This document shows, piece by piece, positions 7,444-16,202 of a stretch of DNA of 64,000 nt. A model generated the notes under the pieces. The model was not told the DNA's origin. It made no database searches and was given only the letters and a program-made list of their open reading frames with translations. The translations under genes were made by a program, and so were the position numbers. The stretch is taken from positions 744,001-808,000 of the forward strand of contig NZ_CP016076.1 in the NCBI RefSeq assembly GCF_001941625.1, read 5' to 3'. How positions within the stretch are numbered: the stretch's first letter is position 1; each line of letters opens with the position of its first letter. Origin of the DNA: Actinoalloteichus fjordicus (GTDB taxonomy: Bacteria; Actinomycetota; Actinomycetes; Mycobacteriales; Pseudonocardiaceae).

Positions 7444-8126
7444 GAGAACCGACCCCGTGGGATCGGGTCTTCGACCTGGTGTCAGCCGCCACCGGAGACA
7501 CGATCTACATGGTCGGCATCGCCACCGTCCTCGCCGCCCTCGGCGGCATCCCGCTCGGGGTGCTGCTGCACATCACCTCGCCGACGGGCCTGAGCCCCCG
7601 GCCGGTGCTGCATCGGGTGCTGGGCGTGGTGGTGGACATCGGCCGTTCGCTGCCCTTCGTGGTGCTGCTGGTCCTGCTGGGGTCGGTGACTCGCGCGCTG
7701 GTCGGGACGACGATCGGACCGACGGCGGTGATCGTCCCGCTCACGGTGGGTGCCATCCCGTTCGTCGGCAGGCTCGTTCAGGCGGCGTTGCGCGAGGTCA
7801 ACGCCTCGGTCGTGGAGGCCGCGATCACCACGGGGGCCAGTCGGACCCGCATGGTCCGCAGCGTCCTGCTGCGGGAGGCGGGCCCGGCGCTGGTGGCCGC
7901 GATCGGCGTCACTGCGGTGACGTTGATCGGCTACTCGGCGATGGCGGGCGTCATCGGCGGCGGCGGACTCGGCGACGTGGCGATCCGCTTCGGCTACCAG
8001 CGCAACGACACGCGGATGCTGTGGGCATCGGTCGTGGCGCTCGGCGCGCTCGCCTGGTTCACCCAGCTGCTCTTCGACCGGCTCGCCCGCGCGATCGACC
8101 GACGGCGGTCCGCGCTGAAGATCTGA
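7440..8126 (+). CDS. metI: Methionine ABC transporter permease MetI
   Basis: A 228-residue membrane protein with about five transmembrane helices of the binding-protein-dependent transport family. The EAA coupling loop is visible as VEAAITTGASRTRMVRS, which docks onto MetN. The GTG start (7440) overlaps the metN stop by GTGA and has AGGAG 8 nt upstream. Length and gene order match MetI of other actinomycetes. The stop is followed by a 187-nt gap before metQ, long enough for an RNA processing site or a secondary promoter, though none is obvious. Confidence 0.94.
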   Translation: MREPTPWDRVFDLVSAATGDTIYMVGIATVLAALGGIPLGVLLHITSPTGLSPRPVLHRVLGVVVDIGRSLPFVVLLVLLGSVTRALVGTTIGPTAVIVPLTVGAIPFVGRLVQAALREVNASVVEAAITTGASRTRMVRSVLLREAGPALVAAIGVTAVTLIGYSAMAGVIGGGGLGDVAIRFGYQRNDTRMLWASVVALGALAWFTQLLFDRLARAIDRRRSALKI

Positions 8127-8313
8127 CGCCCCGACGGTGCAGCCGCCCTGCTGGGGCTGCCCGCCGTTCTCGATCGCCCGTCCGGCGTCGAAGCTGGTCA
8201 GCGGACTGCTGAGTCTGTCCATTGTGGACTCAGTACTGACGCGCGACTGATGTCGCGCGATGAAGACGACACACGTTGCAATCCGAGAAGTTCCTCAGAA
8301 CGGAGACATCGCC

Positions 8314-9156
8314 ATGCGCATCAGACGTCGGGTCAGAGACGTGACCGTCCTGCTGGCGGCCTCGGCCGCGGTCCTGGCGGGCTGCGGGAGCGAGAACGCA
8401 TCGACCACCGACGAGGGGGCCGCCTCGACCGACGGCCCGTTGCGGGTCGGCGTGAGCCCCGTCCCGCACGGCGAGATCCTGGAGTTCATCGACCAGGAGT
8501 TGGCCGCCGACGCGGGGCTGGAGCTGGAGGTCGTCCCCTTCAACGACTACGTGCAGCCGAACACGGCGCTACAGGACGGGTCGCTGGAGGCCAACTACTT
8601 CCAGACCGTGCCCTACCTGGACAACTTCCAGATCGAGCACGGCGGCGAGTACGAGTGGATCGAGGCCGTGCACCTCGAACCGCTGGGCCTGTACTCGGAC
8701 AGCGTCGAGTCGGTCGACGACCTGCCGGACGGCGCCACGATCGGCGTGTCCAACGACCCGGCCAACCTCAACCGCGGCCTTCAGCTCCTCGCCGACAACG
8801 GCCTGATCTCGCTCCGCGAGGGCACCGAGGGGCAGGCCACCGAGGCCGACGTCGAGGACAACCCGAGGAACTTCGAGTTCGCCCCGCTGGAGGCCGCGCA
8901 GCTCGCGGTGAGCCTCCAGGACACCGACGCCTCCGTGATCAACGGTAACTACGCCATCGACTCGGGCCTGAGCCCGGCTGACGACTCGATCCTGCTGGAG
9001 GAGGCGGAGGGCAACCCCAACGCCAACGGCGTCGTGACCACGCCCGAGCTGGCCGACGATCCCAGGATCGCGACGCTCGTCGAGCTGCTGACCTCCGACG
9101 AGGTCCGGCAGTTCATCGAGGAGAACTACGACGGCGGCGTGCTGCCGTCGTTCTGA
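8314..9156 (+). CDS. metQ: Methionine-binding lipoprotein MetQ (NLPA family)
   Basis: A 280-residue lipoprotein. The signal peptide runs from MRIRRRVRDV to the lipobox LAGC, with the acylated cysteine at residue 24. The mature protein is a class NLPA substrate-binding domain (LRVGVSPVPHGEIL; NYFQTVPYLDNF; GVSNDPANLNRGL). ATG 8314 is chosen because GGAGAC lies just upstream and it gives a correct lipoprotein signal; an in-frame ATG at 8260 would add 18 residues before the charged N-region. It binds methionine outside the membrane and delivers it to MetI. It is the last gene of the operon, followed by a very strong terminator. Confidence 0.94.
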   Translation: MRIRRRVRDVTVLLAASAAVLAGCGSENASTTDEGAASTDGPLRVGVSPVPHGEILEFIDQELAADAGLELEVVPFNDYVQPNTALQDGSLEANYFQTVPYLDNFQIEHGGEYEWIEAVHLEPLGLYSDSVESVDDLPDGATIGVSNDPANLNRGLQLLADNGLISLREGTEGQATEADVEDNPRNFEFAPLEAAQLAVSLQDTDASVINGNYAIDSGLSPADDSILLEEAEGNPNANGVVTTPELADDPRIATLVELLTSDEVRQFIEENYDGGVLPSF

Positions 9157-9324
9157 GCACACTGAGTCCATCAGTGCCCGGTCGACCTCTCTGCAACACG
9201 ATAAGAAGCCGTTCGATCGGCCGCCGTCCGTCATCGCCTGCATTGTCGAAGAGAAGCACCGCAGGCGTCGGGCAGCCTGCCCGTCGAGTAGAGCGGCGGC
9301 CGGGAAGACGTCTGTCCCGTAGAC

Positions 9325-9375
9325 GATGACACGGCCTGCACCCGACCGGAATGGTCGGGTGCAGGCCGTGTCGTC
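9325..9375. terminator. Long bidirectional terminator hairpin
   Basis: A 23-bp stem (9325-9347 with 9353-9375), perfect apart from one G-U wobble, with a 5-nt loop GGAAT. It lies between the convergent metQ and subtilase genes and can serve both strands. Confidence 0.85.
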
Positions 9376-9417
9376 ACGGCGCCGTGCTCATGCGGGCGCC
9401 GGTGCGAGACCGGGTGG

Positions 9418-12400
9418 TCAGCCGGTGGTGATCCCGTAGGACCGCAGCATCGTCTGCTCCACGGTGTTGCCCGCCGCGTCGGCCGCGCTCGCCCGCAGCG
9501 AGACGAAGCCGTCCTCGGCCGGGTGGGTGAGCAGCGCCGTCGCGCCGTCCTCGGTCGAGGTCACCTCGACGGCCGTCCAGGTGGCGCCGTCGTCGTAGGA
9601 GACCTCCAGGGTCAGCTCGGTCGGCTGGTCGTCCGCGAGGCCGTTCACGTGCAGGCCCAGCGGATACTCGACGCCCGCGGGTGCCTGTCCGAGCTCGTCG
9701 ACCTCGCCGCTGAAGCCGACGCCCAGCAGTGGCAGGCCTTCGGGCAGCTCGCCGTCGACGGTGTCGGAGGCGAAGGTCCACGACGCGTCGATCTCGGTGC
9801 CGTACACCGACCAGGGCAGGTCGCGAGTCGCGGTGACGTCCGCGGTGAACACCCCGTCGCCCGAGGGCACCGCGAACAGCCCGCCGAGTGTCTCCTGCGT
9901 CTCGATGACCTCGCCGTCCTTCGACAGCGTGGTGGAGGCGACGATAGCGGAGGTGCCGAAGGATTCCCCGTAGTAACTGACGGGATCACCGCTGGGGGCG
10001 ATGACTCCAGGGTTGAGGAGGATCTCGTCGCCGAGCCGCTGCCCAGCGGGGTTCGCCTCGGTGCCCACGCCGACGCCCAGCGGTGCGCTGTTCCACGTCA
10101 CCGTGCTGTCCCCCGGCTCGTGCGTCTTCTCCGTGGAGTAGTCCTCGCTCGCCTCGACATTGATGAACGTGAGGGACTCGAGCCAACGGATGTCGCCGGT
10201 GCTGAAGAGTTCAAGCCGATGGGTGGGCACCTCGATCGGAGAACCGAATCCGACACTGAGGTCGTCCTCCGGCAGGATTCCTGCCGATCCCCGGTGGCCT
10301 TCCGCCGCGACGCCCTGCGCGTGGTAGTCGTTCTGCACGATCGACAGATCGGCATCGTTCGCCTCGAGGATCGGTGACTCCGGAATTCCCGCATCGTGCA
10401 GGATGAGGTTGTAGCCATATGGCTCGGCCGTGCCCTCCGGTGCGACGAGCCTCGGGCGGTAGGCGAACCGCAGGCCGCTGTCGCCGGGGTCGCCGCTCGG
10501 CACCGCGAACTGGTCGACCTGCACGTCTCCGACCATCGAGCCGATGCCGGTTCGTCCGACGAACAGTTCAGTGACGGATCGCTCGGTGACGGTCTCCCGC
10601 TCGGTCTCCACGACCACCGGGACAGCCTGGGTGCCGTCGAGGCTGATGGACGTGTCCGAGGTGAGATCGATACCCAGTTCGGCCACGGCGGTCATCGAGC
10701 CGCCGATGACCTCGCCGTCCTCCTCGGCGTACTCGCCCAAGTGGGCGATCACGTCGTAGAGGCCTGCGGGGAGGCGGGCGGTGATGTTGCCCTCGGCGCC
10801 GGGATCGATCATGGTGCTGTCGCCGGTCTCGCGGTTGACAGCGGCGATGGCGGGGAACTCGGCCGGGGTGCCGGACTGGGTCGTGGCCTCGATGGACAGG
10901 TCGTAGCTTTCGGGCTCGAGGAAGGCGCCCGCCGCCGTTGAGACCGTGGTGTCGCCGTCGGTGCTGGTGGCCAGGACCGAGCCGCTGAGGAAGCCGAGCT
11001 GTGCATTGGCCGAGGGGTCTACGGTCAGCTCGACGGTGGTCTCGCCGCCTGCGGGCACGGTGATCTGCTCGGCGCTCAGGCTGAACAGCCCGTCCGGCGC
11101 GGGTGTGCCGTCGGCTCCCGCCGCGTCGAACGTCAGGTCGAAGACGGCGTCTTCGGTTCCGGTGTTGGTGTAGGTGAGTTCCCGAGTCGCCGGCTCCTGG
11201 TCATGCGGGTACGGGAACGCCCCCAGGCTGAGTGAGGAGGGCGAGGCGAGGACCTCGGCCGACACCGCAGCGGCGAGGTCGAGCCTGCCGGAGCCTTGTC
11301 CGGTGACGCCGATGCCGTCCAACGGAACGGAGGAGCCCGTCAGGGCGGCCTTCAACTCGTCGGCCTGCCACTCGGGGTGTTGGGCGGCGAGCACGGCGGC
11401 AGCACCCGCGACGTGCGGAGACGCCATCGAGGTGCCGCTCAACGACGTGTAAGGATCGTTATCGGTCGTGCCGCCCGCACGGGCGGAGATGATGTCCGAG
11501 CCGGGCGCGGCGATATCGGGCTTGATCGCCTTGTCACCGAACCTCGGGCCCCGACTGGAGAAATCGCTGAGCTCGTCGGTCTTGGTGACACTGGCAACGG
11601 CCAGCGCGGCATCAGCCGCAGCCGGCGAGCTCACCGACTCCTCGGCGCCGAAGTTGCCCGCCGCGATCACATACAGCGTGCCACTCTGCTCGGTGAGGGT
11701 GTTCACCGCGACCGACAACGGGTCAGTGCCGTCGCTGGGTCCGCTGCCGAGGCTGAGGTTGGCGGCGGCGACGCCCTGTTCGGCCGCCCACTCCATGCCC
11801 GCGATGACGGCGTCGTCCGTGCAGTAGCCGTAGTCGTCACAGACTTTGCCCACGATGAGGCTCGCGTCCGGGGCGACACCCCGGTGCGCACCGTCAGAAG
11901 CCGCACCGGTGCCCGCGACCGTGGCGGCGACATGCGTGCCGTGGCCGTTGCCGTCGTGAGGTCCGTCAGGGTTGCCGGTGAAGTCCTCCGCCTCGACCAC
12001 CACACCTTGAAGGTCCGGATGCTCGGCGTCATAACCACTGTCGAGCACCGCCACCGTCGCACCCGCACCGGAGTAACCGGCCTCCCACGCCTCCGGAGCA
12101 CCGATCTGCGCGTTGCTCTCCTCGTCGAAGACCTCAGCCCGACCGTTCAACCACACCCGGTCAACCCCGCCCGCGAACGTGGTCTGCTCCGCACCGAGCA
12201 CCTCCCAGACCTCCGCAGCGGAACCCGACTCGGTCTCCACCACCACGCCGCCCACACTCGGCAACTCCCGCACGACCTCCGCACCCACCGCAGACAACGG
12301 ATCGGCAAGCGGACGATCGACACCCGACTCGTACGACACGATCAACGGAAGCGGACCCGCATCACCGAAACCCTGCTCGAGAAGACCGGTGACATCGAAG

Positions 12401-12735
12401 AGTCGTTCGTCCAACCGACCCGACTGAACCAGACCGAACGCATCAGCCGGAATGACCGAAAGAGCATCACCCTCAGAAATTCGATGGAAAGGAACGTTCG
12501 ATCGACCGGCACCTGGCAGCACCGTGACCGACGGCCGACCATCCGACATCTTCGCAACCCGAAGTCGATCGCCGGTAATCAAAGTCAGGATCTCGGACTC
12601 CGCATTCGCGATCGGGCTCGCGCCCGTGCCCCTCTCACCTGTGGTCTCCTCGGCCCCCGCCTGCACCGCGCCCGCAGCAAGACTGGAACTCAAGGCCAGC
12701 CCTAACACCACTGCGGGTACTTTTCTGTGCCTCAT
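9418..12735 (-). CDS. Secreted subtilisin-like serine protease (S8 family)
   Basis: A 1105-residue exported protease. Residues 1 to about 29 are a Sec signal peptide (VPAVVLGLALSSSLAAGAVQA). A propeptide follows to about residue 200. The catalytic domain carries Asp232 (AVLDSGYD), His265 (NGHGTHVA) and Ser436 (SGTSMASPH), with the oxyanion Asn in VIAAGNFG. From about 500 onward are beta-sandwich domains like those of streptomycete subtilases. ATG 12735 is favoured over the GTG two codons earlier because AAAGGA lies 8 nt upstream of it. It is a single-gene unit converging on metQ. No membrane anchor is seen at the C-terminus, so it is probably released. Confidence 0.92.
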   Translation of the reverse strand: MRHRKVPAVVLGLALSSSLAAGAVQAGAEETTGERGTGASPIANAESEILTLITGDRLRVAKMSDGRPSVTVLPGAGRSNVPFHRISEGDALSVIPADAFGLVQSGRLDERLFDVTGLLEQGFGDAGPLPLIVSYESGVDRPLADPLSAVGAEVVRELPSVGGVVVETESGSAAEVWEVLGAEQTTFAGGVDRVWLNGRAEVFDEESNAQIGAPEAWEAGYSGAGATVAVLDSGYDAEHPDLQGVVVEAEDFTGNPDGPHDGNGHGTHVAATVAGTGAASDGAHRGVAPDASLIVGKVCDDYGYCTDDAVIAGMEWAAEQGVAAANLSLGSGPSDGTDPLSVAVNTLTEQSGTLYVIAAGNFGAEESVSSPAAADAALAVASVTKTDELSDFSSRGPRFGDKAIKPDIAAPGSDIISARAGGTTDNDPYTSLSGTSMASPHVAGAAAVLAAQHPEWQADELKAALTGSSVPLDGIGVTGQGSGRLDLAAAVSAEVLASPSSLSLGAFPYPHDQEPATRELTYTNTGTEDAVFDLTFDAAGADGTPAPDGLFSLSAEQITVPAGGETTVELTVDPSANAQLGFLSGSVLATSTDGDTTVSTAAGAFLEPESYDLSIEATTQSGTPAEFPAIAAVNRETGDSTMIDPGAEGNITARLPAGLYDVIAHLGEYAEEDGEVIGGSMTAVAELGIDLTSDTSISLDGTQAVPVVVETERETVTERSVTELFVGRTGIGSMVGDVQVDQFAVPSGDPGDSGLRFAYRPRLVAPEGTAEPYGYNLILHDAGIPESPILEANDADLSIVQNDYHAQGVAAEGHRGSAGILPEDDLSVGFGSPIEVPTHRLELFSTGDIRWLESLTFINVEASEDYSTEKTHEPGDSTVTWNSAPLGVGVGTEANPAGQRLGDEILLNPGVIAPSGDPVSYYGESFGTSAIVASTTLSKDGEVIETQETLGGLFAVPSGDGVFTADVTATRDLPWSVYGTEIDASWTFASDTVDGELPEGLPLLGVGFSGEVDELGQAPAGVEYPLGLHVNGLADDQPTELTLEVSYDDGATWTAVEVTSTEDGATALLTHPAEDGFVSLRASAADAAGNTVEQTMLRSYGITTG

Positions 12736-12867
12736 CGCCACCGTCCTTTCAATCGGCCGTTCGACCGTCTTTCCTTTCGGGGAGAAGCATTCCGACGGTC
12801 ATTCGACCGGTAATCAGAGATTAACGAACCGATCACGAACATAGCGGTCATTGCCCGCAGTGCAACT

Positions 12868-13092
12868 TACCGGTGATTCAGATCACTTTTCAGATAAACT
12901 TCCCGGAAATGGCCGATAAGTTCTCGATCGCGGCGTTGTCGAGGCAGTTGCCGTTGCGGGACACTCGTGATCGCGGTCTCGCGCTCGGTTCGCGGATCAC
13001 CGACGTCGCAGCCGGGTCTGCTCCTGGTAGAACGTCGACCGGGCAGGCCTGGCGACCAGCAGCAGCACGTCGGAGTTGAGGGAGACCACGAC
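12868..13092 (-). pseudogene. IS3-family transposase remnant
   Basis: Reading on the minus strand, 13092-13020 encodes VLLLVARPARSTFYQE, like the N-terminus of IS3 OrfB (…GVSRSTFYY). After a large deletion, 12972-12905 encodes SRNGNCLDNAAIENL, the signature block around the last catalytic Glu. The frame then shifts, and GHFREVYLKSD continues the family in the next frame. Less than a quarter of an OrfB remains, no terminal repeats are seen, and it cannot be active. It sits between the subtilase and ispE, at the place where rsmA (ksgA) precedes ispE in related genomes. Confidence 0.65.
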
Positions 13093-13433
13093 ACGGACCT
13101 TCACCGTCGTTCCTACGGCCCAAGACCCGCAATACCTTCGACGTGTGCGTCGGCAGGCGTGGCCTGGACGGTGCTCGCGGGCGCGGGCGTCGTCGGGTGA
13201 TCGGCGGAACCGATGCGCGCGAGAACGGGCCTGCCGCGCGGGCGCCGAGACGCGCGGCCCTCGATCGGGCACTCCACGGTCTGGTTGACTCGGCCGCTTC
13301 CGAGGGCGTCGCAGGCCGCGCGCGGGACGCTGACACCACCAAGAAGGTGCCACTGGGTGGCCGATCGATGACTATCGGTGATCATCGGCGGTTGATCGAA
13401 CACATCCTCCGGAACCGCCCGTAGGCTGCAGGG
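13093..13433. other. Non-coding gap before ispE
   Basis: 341 nt without a convincing gene in either strand. It is probably disrupted sequence beside the insertion-element remnant. The last 30 nt carry the candidate ispE promoter. Confidence 0.5.
13422..13427 (+). promoter_or_regulatory. Candidate -10 box for leaderless ispE mRNA
   Basis: TAGGCT fits TAnnnT and its last base lies 7 nt before the GTG start of ispE. No Shine-Dalgarno sequence is present, so transcription and translation may start at the same base. Confidence 0.45.
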
Positions 13434-14399
13434 GTGCTCGCAGTCGTGCCACCCCCGATAACGGTTCGCGCCCCGGCCAAGGTCAATCTGCACCTCGGCG
13501 TCGGCGACCTGCGTGACGACGGCTATCACGACCTGGTCACCGTGTTCCAGGCCCTGTCGTTGACCGACGAGGTCACCGTTGCCGTCGCCGAGGAGCCCGG
13601 CGTGGAGGTACACGGGGAGGGCGCCGACGCGGTACCCACCGGCCCCTCCAATCTGGTGTGGCGGGCGGTCCAGGCCCTCGCGCAGCACGTGGGGCGCGAC
13701 CCGGACGAGCCGAGGGTTCGCGTGGTGATCAACAAGGGCATTCCAGTCGCGGGCGGCATGGCGGGCGGCAGTGCCGACGCGGCGGCCACCCTGGTCGGGC
13801 TTGCCTCACTCTGGCGGCTGGACATCGGCCGGGACGAACTCGCCGACGTGGCGGCGACCATCGGCAGCGACGTCCCGTTCTGCCTGCACGGCGGCAACGC
13901 CCTCGGCACCGGGCGTGGCGAACGACTGGTTCCGGTGCTGTCCCGACACTCCTTCCACTGGGTGCTGGCGCTGGCCAGGCGCGGCCTGTCGACACCGACG
14001 GTCTTCGAGGAGATGGACCGGCTGCGCAGCGAGGGGCGCCCGCCTCGGATCGGCAGCGTCGAACCCGTTCTGGAGGCGCTGGCCTCCGGCGACCCTCGAC
14101 AGCTCGCCCTGCTGCTCGGCAACGACCTGCAGGCCGCCGCCGTCTCACTCCGGCCGACGCTGCGTCGCACGCTGCGGGCGGGCGTGAACGCGGGCGCGCT
14201 GGCAGGCGTCGTCTCCGGTTCCGGCCCGACCTGTGCCTTCCTCTGCGAGAGCGCGGCCTCGGCGGTGCAGGTCGCCGCCGAGCTGTCCGGGGTGGGCGTG
14301 TGCCGGACGGTCCGCGTGGCGCAGGGCCCCGTTCCCGGCGCGAAGGTCGTCCAGCGTGAGGAGCAGTCTCGGCCCACTCCACCGCCGGTGCACGCATGA
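13434..14399 (+). CDS. ispE: 4-diphosphocytidyl-2-C-methyl-D-erythritol kinase
   Basis: A 321-residue GHMP kinase that phosphorylates CDP-methylerythritol in the MEP pathway to isoprenoid precursors. It starts with the substrate-binding [11 protein letters not shown], has the ATP-binding glycine loop [17 protein letters not shown] (about 104-120), and ends with the third GHMP motif [12 protein letters not shown]. The start is GTG 13434; a second GTG at 13446 is possible and would drop four residues. In related actinomycetes it follows rsmA, which is absent here. A TAGGCT box just upstream suggests its own promoter. It is cytoplasmic and presumably essential. Confidence 0.95.
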   Translation: MLAVVPPPITVRAPAKVNLHLGVGDLRDDGYHDLVTVFQALSLTDEVTVAVAEEPGVEVHGEGADAVPTGPSNLVWRAVQALAQHVGRDPDEPRVRVVINKGIPVAGGMAGGSADAAATLVGLASLWRLDIGRDELADVAATIGSDVPFCLHGGNALGTGRGERLVPVLSRHSFHWVLALARRGLSTPTVFEEMDRLRSEGRPPRIGSVEPVLEALASGDPRQLALLLGNDLQAAAVSLRPTLRRTLRAGVNAGALAGVVSGSGPTCAFLCESAASAVQVAAELSGVGVCRTVRVAQGPVPGAKVVQREEQSRPTPPPVHA

Positions 14400-14419
14400 G
14401 CGGTCGACACCGTGCGCCG

Positions 14420-15673
14420 TCACCAGCGCAGCCCCGCAGGCACCTCGTGCTCGTCCACTCGGAGCGAGACGCACAACGGCAGGACGAACAGCAGCACGGC
14501 GCTGAGGAGGAACGGCGCCTGGACGCCGAGGCCGCCCGCCACCGCGCCCCCGACCAGCGCCCCGGCTCCGGTGGCGACGAGGCCGCCCAGCCGGTCGACG
14601 CTCGTGATCCGGCCGAGCAGGGCGTTGGGCCCGACGCTCTGCCGCACCGACGTCGCCACGATCGTCCAGACCATGAACATGGCGTTCCCGGCGGACACCA
14701 CCACGAAGGCCAGCGCGAGCGAGGCCGTCACAGCCTGTAGCACGTACATGGCGCCGATGAGCAGGGGCGCGGCGCGGATGATCAGTCGTCGACTGACCCG
14801 GCCGTCGAGCCGCACGGCCAGGAAGCTGCCGAGGAACGCGCCGACCGCCTCGCCGACGAGCAGCAGCCCGTAGCCGACGGCGTCGAGCCCGAGCCAGCGC
14901 GTGGCGAACAGCACGAAGACGCTGGTGATCATTCCGACGCAGAAGCTGATGATGGCGCCGATGACAGTCACCGAGCGCAGCACGCGATGTCGGAAGACGT
15001 GGTGAACGCCGATGCGCAGGTCGGTCGTTACGCTGTTCTGGCCGAGTGCGTCGCCGCCGTGTGCCGCAGGCGCCGCCGCGACCCTGATCCAGATCAGTAG
15101 GACGGCCGAGACGACGAAGGTGCCCGCGTTGACGAAGAACGGCAGTGCGTGATCCACCGCGAACAGCACACCGCCCAGTGCGGGGCCGACGAAGGCGATG
15201 CCCAGCGTCCAGGACGACACCAGCAGGCTGTTGGCCCGATTCAAGGCCGATCTGGGCACCACCTGCGGCAGCACGGCCTGCGCGGCGCTGTCGAACACCG
15301 TCTGCGTCGAGCCCAGCACGACGGCCACCACGTACATCGGCCATAAGGCGGCGAGGTCATCGGCCACCAGGAGTGCGAACCCCAGGATCGCCGCCGCCCG
15401 CACGAGATCGCTGAAGATCATCAGGGCCCGGCGTCGCATCCGATCCGCCGCGACTCCGGAGAACAGGATGACCAGTGCCGCAGGCAGCACGGTGGCGACC
15501 TTGAGCGCGGCGACGGCCTTCTCGTCGGAGGTCAGCTGGACGGCGAGCAGCTGGATGGCGGGCAGATAGAGACCGGTGCCGAGCGCGGAGATCCCGGTGG
15601 CCGCGAGCAGCGCGAGGAAGCTTCGATTCCGCGTGAGCGGAGGCTCTGCTCGGGCGGCACCGCTGCTGGTCAC
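14420..15673 (-). CDS. MFS transporter (MFS_3/EntS-like exporter)
   Basis: A 417-residue major facilitator protein with about twelve transmembrane helices. It starts with SFLALLAATGISALGTGLYLPA, and the first intracellular loop has the MFS signature GVAADRMRRRALMI. The family is the MFS_3 or enterobactin-exporter-like group, so efflux of a small molecule is likely, but the substrate cannot be read from the sequence. The GTG start at 15673 has only a weak GAAAG upstream. It converges on ispE and diverges from a second, unrelated MFS gene at 16203, with a degenerate repeat array between them. Confidence 0.85.
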   Translation of the reverse strand: MTSSGAARAEPPLTRNRSFLALLAATGISALGTGLYLPAIQLLAVQLTSDEKAVAALKVATVLPAALVILFSGVAADRMRRRALMIFSDLVRAAAILGFALLVADDLAALWPMYVVAVVLGSTQTVFDSAAQAVLPQVVPRSALNRANSLLVSSWTLGIAFVGPALGGVLFAVDHALPFFVNAGTFVVSAVLLIWIRVAAAPAAHGGDALGQNSVTTDLRIGVHHVFRHRVLRSVTVIGAIISFCVGMITSVFVLFATRWLGLDAVGYGLLLVGEAVGAFLGSFLAVRLDGRVSRRLIIRAAPLLIGAMYVLQAVTASLALAFVVVSAGNAMFMVWTIVATSVRQSVGPNALLGRITSVDRLGGLVATGAGALVGGAVAGGLGVQAPFLLSAVLLFVLPLCVSLRVDEHEVPAGLRW

Positions 15674-15811
15674 TGACTCGGCTTTCGTGAAGACAGGGGC
15701 GGCGTCCCCGCTGCGAACGACATCGTCTCCCGTGTCGCGAGACAGGGCGCGGCCGAGACGAATCAGGGCGATGTCGAGGATCGGCGCGGTGGCCGATCGG
15801 CGTCGGTGCGT

Positions 15812-15929
15812 CCGATCAAGGGCGGTGCCTGATCAAGGGCCGTGTCAGGCGACGTCCGGGTCAGAACAACGGCTCCGAACAGGGGCCGTATCCGAACAAC
15901 GGCGTGTCCGATCAGGCCCGATCAGGGGG
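15812..15929. repeat. Degenerate short repeat array, consensus CCGAWCARSGGC
   Basis: Seven imperfect copies of a 12-base word start at 15812, 15829, 15862, 15875, 15892, 15908 and 15918. Examples are CCGATCAAGGGC, CCGAACAACGGC and CCGATCAGGCCC. Spacing is 10-17 nt with one 33-nt gap. It lies in the divergent intergenic region of two MFS genes. It may be a multi-site operator or a simple sequence expansion. Confidence 0.5.
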
Positions 15930-16202
15930 AAGTCGTGGTGACGGTGCTCAAGTCATGCCTCAACTCCGGTGCTCACGGCCACGGGATGTCAGTCTCCCGA
16001 AAGCAGGCGCCACAAGCTGATCACACTACGGAGCAGGCATCGACGCACGCAAGGGTCGAGACGGTCTAGCGCGGTGGGCTCTCTGGCCCAGCTGACGTCG
16101 CTGACCTGCGATGTTCGTTACCTGGCCGGACGTGCGCGGCCGCGCAGGCCGCAGACCCTCGTGCTTGACCTCCAGTCGAGTGGAGCTTGCATCCTCTCGT
16201 CC

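Noticed and set aside
13113-13688. Several open frames on both strands between the transposase scrap and ispE
   Set aside because: No motif, poor codon use and no ribosome sites; they overlap each other in all phases.
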